Of a DNA stretch of 51,899 bases, positions 43,190-51,899 are shown piece by piece. The stretch lies in assembly GCA_947166625.1 (NCBI GenBank), contig CAMVEX010000019.1, positions 1-51,899 on the forward strand, written 5' to 3'. The DNA comes from an uncultured Clostridia bacterium (GTDB lineage: Bacteria > Bacillota > Clostridia > Oscillospirales > Acutalibacteraceae). Below the pieces are notes generated by a model. That model did not search any database. It saw only the letters and a program-made list of their open reading frames with translations, and was not told the origin of the DNA. The position numbers and the translations under genes were made by a program. Numbering within the stretch: position 1 is the first letter of the stretch; each line of letters starts with the position of its first letter.

Positions 43190-44120
43190 TTGATTTCACC
43201 TTTAAGGATGCCAGCACGGCAACTCCGGCGGCGTTATCGCTCGAAAACTCCGGAGAAGCCACAAAGGCATTGTATTTTTTACTTAAATATGATGTAATTC
43301 GTTTATTGCTCATTACTCCTCCTGCATATAAAACGGGAAGCGAGCCTGCTGTAGCAATACAAAATTCAGTCATTTTATCAACGGTTGCCTTCACATAATC
43401 AAGGCAATATGCAGCGATATCACACGGCTCTATGCCGTCGGAAAACATTTTCATACACTGATTTTCAACGCCGGAAAGGCAGCAGTTGCCGTTTTTAAGC
43501 TTGATCTTCGGATCATATTCTTTTGCCGATTTCTGTGATAATTCCTCAAGCTCTCTGCCGCAGGGAAATTTAAGCCCGAGCATTACTCCGCACCGGTCAA
43601 CCGCCTGGCCACAGTTTATATCTTCGGTTGAACAGAGTATTTTTTCTTTTATGACGGAGTCATTATCCGGTTTTACAAGCAAACCTTCAGTTGTTCCGCC
43701 GGAAATATGAAAAGCGATAAACTCTCTTTCAAGCAGGCTTAACTTACCGGCTGAATAAAGCGCTGCCGCTACATGGCCGCTCTGATGCGAAAATTCAAAG
43801 CAGGGAATTCCCGTGACAGCCGAAATTGACAATGCCGTATTCAGCCCAACCGTAAAGCACGGCATATATGATCCTTCAACATCACGCGGGCGAGCGGATA
43901 CACCTATCGCGTCAATTTTACCCGTAAACCGGGAAAACAGATTCTTCAAAACACCACTTAACTGCTGGGTGTGATGAAAAACGGCATCACTCTGTCTGAT
44001 TCCTTTTTCTCCCGCCTTAACGGGCAGAAGCATTTTTTGCTGAATAACAGAATTATTATCACTGTCATATACAGCGCAGGAAGTGGTATAATTACTCGTA
44101 TCTATACCGAGAAAAATCAT
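43182..44120 (-). CDS. TsaD/Kae1-like ASKHA-fold protein (paralogue in the xse operon)
   Basis: This 312-residue protein is homologous to TsaD/Kae1. FLGIDTSNYTTSCAVYD opens the ASKHA fold. The metal-site motif is SHQSGHVAA (His-x3-His), and later come CLDYVKATVDKM, VLYAGGVMSNKRI and SSDNAAGVAV with the third metal-binding aspartate. It lies in the xse operon, where Clostridia often carry a second TsaD-like gene alongside the true tsaD. Compared with TsaD (about 337) it is shorter and diverges in several places, so I call it a paralogue rather than the t6A enzyme. The real tsaB and tsaE are elsewhere in the window. Confidence 0.8.
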   Translation of the reverse strand: MIFLGIDTSNYTTSCAVYDSDNNSVIQQKMLLPVKAGEKGIRQSDAVFHHTQQLSGVLKNLFSRFTGKIDAIGVSARPRDVEGSYMPCFTVGLNTALSISAVTGIPCFEFSHQSGHVAAALYSAGKLSLLEREFIAFHISGGTTEGLLVKPDNDSVIKEKILCSTEDINCGQAVDRCGVMLGLKFPCGRELEELSQKSAKEYDPKIKLKNGNCCLSGVENQCMKMFSDGIEPCDIAAYCLDYVKATVDKMTEFCIATAGSLPVLYAGGVMSNKRITSYLSKKYNAFVASPEFSSDNAAGVAVLASLKVKSNA

Positions 44121-44518
44121 TTTTCTTCCTCTTTTGCAAAGCTTCCGAGAATTCCGTTGACAAAAGCATACTCATCATCGGAGCCGTATTTTTTACAAAG
44201 ATTGACGGCCTCATTGATGGCAACGCCTACGGGAACTTTTTCAAAATATCTTATTTCACATACCGCAAGTCTTAATACGGCAAGCGAAACTTTGCTGATT
44301 CTGTCAAAACGCCTGTCTTTGAGAAATTTTGTTATATAAATATCAATCGCTTCGAGCTTGTTGCAAGTCTCATTAAACAGAGTGCTTGTATAATTATTAT
44401 CCTTTATGACTTCCTCATTGACCGCCGTAACATAAAGATCTTCGGCCGAGGCTTCGCTATTAAAAGATTTTTCAAATAAGAGGATAAAAGCCTGCTCTCT
44501 CGCTTCACTTGTGGTCAT
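44117..44518 (-). CDS. nusB: Transcription antitermination factor NusB
   Basis: About 133 residues of the all-helical NusB fold: MTTSEAREQAFILLFEKSF at the start, then FDRISKVSLAVLRLAVCEIRYF, VPVGVAINEAVNLCKKYGSDDEYAFVNGIL. NusB binds boxA RNA with NusE (S10) to prevent early termination of rRNA transcription. The ATG at 44518 has GGAGG 5 bases before it; upstream ATGs in the same frame lie too close to the promoter. It is the first gene of the long operon and overlaps the tsaD-like gene by ATGA. Confidence 0.93.
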   Translation of the reverse strand: MTTSEAREQAFILLFEKSFNSEASAEDLYVTAVNEEVIKDNNYTSTLFNETCNKLEAIDIYITKFLKDRRFDRISKVSLAVLRLAVCEIRYFEKVPVGVAINEAVNLCKKYGSDDEYAFVNGILGSFAKEEEK

Positions 44519-44546
44519 AACGCCCTCCGACATATTTAATGCCATT

Positions 44547-44575
44547 ATTATATCATTCTGTTAAGTTATATTCAA
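44547..44575 (-). promoter_or_regulatory. Sigma-A promoter of the nusB-to-recN operon
   Basis: Minus strand: TTGAAT (44575-44570), 17-base spacer, perfect TATAAT (44552-44547). No further terminator is seen before 34403-34430, so about 11 genes share it. Confidence 0.8.
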
Positions 44576-44672
44576 TAGAAAATGAATAAAATATAAATTT
44601 TTGTATATTTTTTTGCATAAAATTCACTGAAATTATAATTAAGAAAAAAAGCAATATATTTGGTATTTTCTC

Positions 44673-44701
44673 TTTATTTTCTCTACAAAATGTAGTATAA
44701 T
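44673..44701 (+). promoter_or_regulatory. Promoter of murC with an internal palindrome
   Basis: A perfect TATAAT (44696-44701) has a weak -35 TTTATT (44673-44678) at 17 bases. The 13-base palindrome CTACA-AAA-TGTAG (44683-44695) fills the spacer right up to the -10, a position suited to a repressor. The arms resemble BlaI/MecI-type sites but with one extra central base, so no regulator is assigned. Confidence 0.55.
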
Positions 44702-44729
44702 AACTCAAAATAAAATGGAGATAAGCAAT

Positions 44730-49120
<4,391 letters not shown>

Positions 49121-49135
49121 TCAGTTTACAATTTG

Positions 49136-49164
49136 AAAGCGCGGAGCTCACAGCTCCGCGCTTT
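49136..49164. terminator. Bidirectional terminator between the beta-galactosidase and upp
   Basis: Perfect 13-bp stem AAAGCGCGGAGCT/AGCTCCGCGCTTT with loop CAC lies between two convergent genes. Only short T-tracts flank it, so it may work through stem strength. Confidence 0.75.
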
Positions 49165-49181
49165 ACTTTATGATTATTCTG

Positions 49182-49811
49182 TTATTTAGTGCCGAAGATC
49201 CTGTCTCCGGCATCTCCGAGGCCGGGGCAGATATATGCGTCGGAATTTAATTCACGGTCAACATTTCCGATGTAAATCTGAACATCGGGATGGGCATTAT
49301 GAAGCTTTTCAAGGCCTTCGGGGGCAGCTATGATGCACATAAACTTGATATGTTTGCCGCCGAGTTTCTTTATCTGATCGATCGCGTCAACAGCGGAGCC
49401 GCCGGTCGCAAGCATCGGATCCATAACAACGATAGTTCTCTCCTCAATAGGTCTCGGGAGCTTGCAGTAATAAGGGACGGGCTCGTGAGTTTCTTCATTG
49501 CGATACATACCTATATGACCGACCTTAGCCGTAGGGCAAAGAGAAAGAAGGCCGGGCACCATTCCGAGACCGGCTCTGAGAATTGGTACGATAGCGAGTT
49601 TCCTGCCCGAAATCATCGGAGTGATACAGGTTTCAAGCGGTGTGTCTATCTCTACATCCTCGGTCGGAAGATCGGCGAGCGCCTCATATCCCTCAAGCAT
49701 CGCTATCTCTTCAACAAGCTTACGGAATTCATTTGTTCCCGTTTTTTTGTCTCTGAGCATTGAGATCTTATGCTTGATAAGCGGATGAGTCATAATCATT
49801 ACATTTTCCAT
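49182..49811 (-). CDS. upp: Uracil phosphoribosyltransferase
   Basis: This 209-residue enzyme makes UMP from uracil and PRPP for pyrimidine salvage. The PRPP loop is [13 protein letters not shown], with [19 protein letters not shown] and the C-terminal uracil site [14 protein letters not shown]. Length matches the bacterial family (about 209). GGAGG precedes the ATG. It is 30 bases downstream of rpiB in the tsaE transcript. Confidence 0.96.
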   Translation of the reverse strand: MENVMIMTHPLIKHKISMLRDKKTGTNEFRKLVEEIAMLEGYEALADLPTEDVEIDTPLETCITPMISGRKLAIVPILRAGLGMVPGLLSLCPTAKVGHIGMYRNEETHEPVPYYCKLPRPIEERTIVVMDPMLATGGSAVDAIDQIKKLGGKHIKFMCIIAAPEGLEKLHNAHPDVQIYIGNVDRELNSDAYICPGLGDAGDRIFGTK

Positions 49812-49841
49812 AAAATCAAATTCCTCCGTATATAAATTAAA

Positions 49842-50291
49842 TTATTTACCGAAATTATCTTCAAGAGCGGTTATCTGAGCAATCCTTCTTATATGTCTTT
49901 CATCACCGCTGAACGCAGTATCAAGGAAAAGATCCACAAGTTTAACTGCCTTTTCGGGATTTATTACTCTCGCGCCCAAGCAAAGGATATTCGCATCATT
50001 ATGAAGCCTTGTAGCCTCCGCAGAGAATTCATCGCTGCAGCAGGCCGCTCTTATTCCTTTAACTTTATTGGCGGCAATTGAAATTCCGACGCCTGTTCCG
50101 CAAAAAAGAAGGCCTTTTTCGCATTCTCCGTCAGCAACGGCTTTTGCGGTTTTTTCCGCAAAAACGGCATAGTCGCATGATTCATCGGAATAACAGCCGT
50201 AATCCCTGAATTCGATATTTCGCGCTTCAAGGTGCTTGATTATTTCCATTTTAAGCGGATAACCTGCGTGGTCTGAACCGAGAGCAATCAT
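49842..50291 (-). CDS. rpiB: Ribose-5-phosphate isomerase B
   Basis: This 149-residue enzyme interconverts ribose and ribulose 5-phosphates in the pentose phosphate pathway. The signature is ALGSDHAGYPLK at the start, the catalytic cysteine region LLFCGTGVGISIAANKVKGIRAACC, and HNDANILCLGARVI. GGAGG precedes the ATG. It supplies ribose 5-phosphate for the PRPP used by upp next to it. Confidence 0.95.
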   Translation of the reverse strand: MIALGSDHAGYPLKMEIIKHLEARNIEFRDYGCYSDESCDYAVFAEKTAKAVADGECEKGLLFCGTGVGISIAANKVKGIRAACCSDEFSAEATRLHNDANILCLGARVINPEKAVKLVDLFLDTAFSGDERHIRRIAQITALEDNFGK

Positions 50292-50317
50292 AATTTTCCT
50301 CCGTAAATTTTTATAAT

Positions 50318-51007
50318 TTATTTATTGGATTTGGCTTTTAATTCACGCTCAGCCTGCGGAAGCCTGAGATAAGAAGGGACAAGCTCCGAAGAATCAATAA
50401 AATAATTCTCTGTCAAGGCCGCTGCCGCAACAGAATAAGCGTTTTGATAAATCAGCCTTTCATCAGGCTTGATGATTTCGACGCTTGAGCTCAATTTATC
50501 AAAGCAGACATCAGCGCCGTCTCCTGCGAGATAAATTCGCCCCTTTACATTCTTTAATTTGACCGCAAGCTCTTCAATGCTCATTGCTTCATCGGGGCTT
50601 GATCTGATGACTTTGCCGTTTTCGCACCTAAACAGCGCGGTATAAACCTGATTGCATCTCGCATCCATAACCGCGCAAACACTGCAATTATCAAATCTGA
50701 AATTATACACTATGGATTCAAGAGTGGAAACCGGAGCGCATTTTTTACCGCGTTCAAAAGCAAGTCCTTTGACCAGCGAAACGCCGATCCTTATCCCCGT
50801 AAAAGAGCCGGGGCCGTTATTTACGGCAAAAGCATCTATATCATCAAAAGTAAGGTCCGCCTGCTTTAAAGCATTATCTGCCATTACAAGCAAGGTCCTG
50901 CTGTGGGTCAGAGAATTATTGACAAAGCATTCGCTAAGAAGCTTATCGTCATCAATGATAGCAACGCTTGCAGGCCGGGCCGAAGAATCAATCGCGAGTA
51001 TTTTCAA
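50318..51007 (-). CDS. tsaB: tRNA t6A biosynthesis protein TsaB
   Basis: This 229-residue ASKHA-fold protein begins LAIDSSARPASVAIID and has NNSLTHSRTLL and AVNNGPGSFTGIRIGVSLVKGLAF, as in TsaB/YeaZ. It forms the TsaB-TsaD-TsaE complex that adds threonylcarbamoyl to A37 of ANN-decoding tRNAs. It starts with TTG at 51007, overlapping the tsaE stop. The true tsaD is not adjacent. Confidence 0.92.
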   Translation of the reverse strand: MKILAIDSSARPASVAIIDDDKLLSECFVNNSLTHSRTLLVMADNALKQADLTFDDIDAFAVNNGPGSFTGIRIGVSLVKGLAFERGKKCAPVSTLESIVYNFRFDNCSVCAVMDARCNQVYTALFRCENGKVIRSSPDEAMSIEELAVKLKNVKGRIYLAGDGADVCFDKLSSSVEIIKPDERLIYQNAYSVAAAALTENYFIDSSELVPSYLRLPQAERELKAKSNK

Positions 51008-51435
51008 AATTCTTCACATCCGATTATCTCAATATTTCTACAGTCATCTTTTAAGGGATTTTTTTCGATATAAACTCTTATACAATTATCCGGCAGTATG
51101 TTTTCAATATTTTCGCTCCATTCTATTATGAGCGAAGCTCCGCTGTCGAGATAATCAAAAAAACCGGTAGAATAAAGATCGTCAAATCCGCTTATCCGAT
51201 ACATATCAAAATGACACAGGGTTTTTTCCGGAGATCTGTATTCATTTACAAGAGCAAAAGTGGGGCTGTGAACATCGCATTCAAGACCCATTCCTTTGGC
51301 GAATCCACGGGTAAAAGCGGTCTTCCCCGCGCCGAGATCTCCGAAAAGAGCTATAACGCTCCCGTAAGGGAGAAAGGCGCCGAGCCGAAAACCGATATTC
51401 TCCGTTTGATTGACATTTTCTGTTACAAATTTCAT
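51004..51435 (-). CDS. tsaE: tRNA t6A biosynthesis ATPase TsaE
   Basis: This 143-residue P-loop protein has Walker A GDLGAGKTAFTRG, the TsaE motif SPTFALVNEY, HFDMYRISGFDDL and LIIEWSENIENILP. TsaE binds and hydrolyses ATP to cycle the TsaBDE complex. AAGGTG precedes the ATG at 51435. It is the first gene of tsaE-tsaB-rpiB-upp. Confidence 0.95.
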   Translation of the reverse strand: MKFVTENVNQTENIGFRLGAFLPYGSVIALFGDLGAGKTAFTRGFAKGMGLECDVHSPTFALVNEYRSPEKTLCHFDMYRISGFDDLYSTGFFDYLDSGASLIIEWSENIENILPDNCIRVYIEKNPLKDDCRNIEIIGCEEF

Positions 51436-51455
51436 ATTACGAATTCACCTTAAAT

Positions 51456-51484
51456 ATTATATCACCGCGATTGGTTTATTTCAA
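51456..51484 (-). promoter_or_regulatory. Sigma-A promoter of tsaE-tsaB-rpiB-upp
   Basis: Minus strand: TTGAAA (51484-51479), 17-base spacer, perfect TATAAT (51461-51456), 20 bases before the start codon. Confidence 0.8.
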
Positions 51485-51512
51485 TATTTACTTGAAGATT
51501 AAAACAAAAAAA

Positions 51513-51536
51513 CGGAGCCTGCAAAAGCAAGCTCCG
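51513..51536 (-). terminator. Terminator after tRNA-Lys
   Basis: Minus-strand stem CGGAGCTTGC/GCAGGCTCCG (one wobble) with a TTTT loop, followed by seven Ts. Confidence 0.88.
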
Positions 51537-51539
51537 ACC

Positions 51540-51615
51540 TGGTGATCCACCGGGGACTCGAACCCCGGACACCTTGATTAAAAGTCAAGTGCTCTACCGC
51601 CTGAGCTAGTGGATC
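51540..51615 (-). tRNA. tRNA-Lys (UUU)
   Basis: A complete 76-base cloverleaf with encoded CCA is on the minus strand. The acceptor pairs GATCCAC with GTGGATC. The D-arm has TAGCTCAGGCGGTAGAGC, the anticodon loop reads CTTTTAA (anticodon TTT) and the T-loop is GGTTCGAGTCC. It has its own promoter at 51634-51662 and a terminator. Confidence 0.97.
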
Positions 51616-51633
51616 GTTATTTGACGCTTAGAT

Positions 51634-51662
51634 ATAATAGCCTATTTGATATAGATTGTCAA
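51634..51662 (-). promoter_or_regulatory. Promoter of tRNA-Lys
   Basis: Minus strand: consensus TTGACA (51662-51657), 17-base spacer, TATTAT (51639-51634). Confidence 0.8.
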
Positions 51663-51702
51663 GACCTAATTTCAAAAAAATTATATAATTTAGAAATAAA
51701 TA

Positions 51703-51731
51703 TTGACATTTAAAATCGTTTGTGTTAATAT
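51703..51731 (+). promoter_or_regulatory. Promoter of the tRNA-Gly/tRNA-Arg cluster
   Basis: Consensus TTGACA (51703-51708), 17-base spacer, TAATAT (51726-51731), divergent from the tRNA-Lys promoter. Confidence 0.8.
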
Positions 51732-51748
51732 TTCTAAGCACTTGAGAT

Positions 51749-51823
51749 GCGGGTGTAGTTCAATGGTTAGAATTCCAGCCTTCCAAGCTGGCTGTGTGGG
51801 TTCGATTCCCATCACCCGCTCCA
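51749..51823 (+). tRNA. tRNA-Gly (UCC)
   Basis: A 75-base cloverleaf including encoded CCA. The acceptor is GCGGGTG with CACCCGC, the anticodon loop CTTCCAA (anticodon TCC) and the T-arm GGTTCGATTCC. It is 17 bases after the promoter -10. Confidence 0.97.
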
Positions 51824-51828
51824 TTTTT

Positions 51829-51899
<71 letters not shown>

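Overview
The window looks like chromosome from a low-to-mid GC Gram-positive bacterium of the Clostridia, most likely an uncultured gut member of the Oscillospirales. That placement is an inference from three things: the gene order nusB, tsaD-like, xseA, xseB, ispA, dxs, tlyA, nadK, argR, recN; a type III glutamine synthetase; and near-consensus sigma-A promoters, mostly with 17-base spacers. TAA, TGA, and TAG all behave as stops, and genes are closely packed with many 4-base ATGA overlaps.

Layout. 1-3737 (minus): a TIM-barrel isomerase, a class A penicillin-binding protein, ruvX and the start of radA. 3753-8444 (minus): secG, then an atypical type IIA topoisomerase pair. 8488-12684 (plus): rnhA, a secreted alpha/beta hydrolase and glnN. 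12689-15143: an aminotransferase and a metallophosphoesterase, divergent around a shared palindrome. 15171-17470 (minus): tgt, yajC and a GtrA-like membrane protein. 17481-19945: a geranylgeranyl-reductase-like flavoprotein converging stop-to-stop with an FkbM methyltransferase.

19951-26703 (plus) is one long operon: SGNH hydrolase, orphan EIIC-like membrane protein, secreted ceramidase-like protein, MFS transporter, RodA/FtsW-family protein, then a membrane-anchored barnase-type RNase and its barstar inhibitor. Next come an unassigned structured RNA with its own promoter and terminator (26750-26949) and a 1024-residue secreted DUF6273-type protein (27060-30134). After a MITE-like inverted repeat (30236-30465) lie a HerA/DUF853 ATPase and a divergent CDP-glycerol glycerophosphotransferase-like gene.

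34403-44575 (minus) is the conserved housekeeping operon from nusB to recN, ending in a second TIM-barrel isomerase where sporulating Clostridia usually have spoIVB-spo0A. 44673-49164 (plus) holds murC overlapped by a GH2 beta-galactosidase. 49182-51484 (minus) is tsaE, tsaB, rpiB and upp. The end carries tRNA-Lys (minus) and, divergently, tRNA-Gly and a truncated tRNA-Arg.

Most of the window is core metabolism. The accessory points of greatest interest are the barnase/barstar pair and its operon, the structured RNA, the MITE-like repeat, and the missing sporulation genes after recN.
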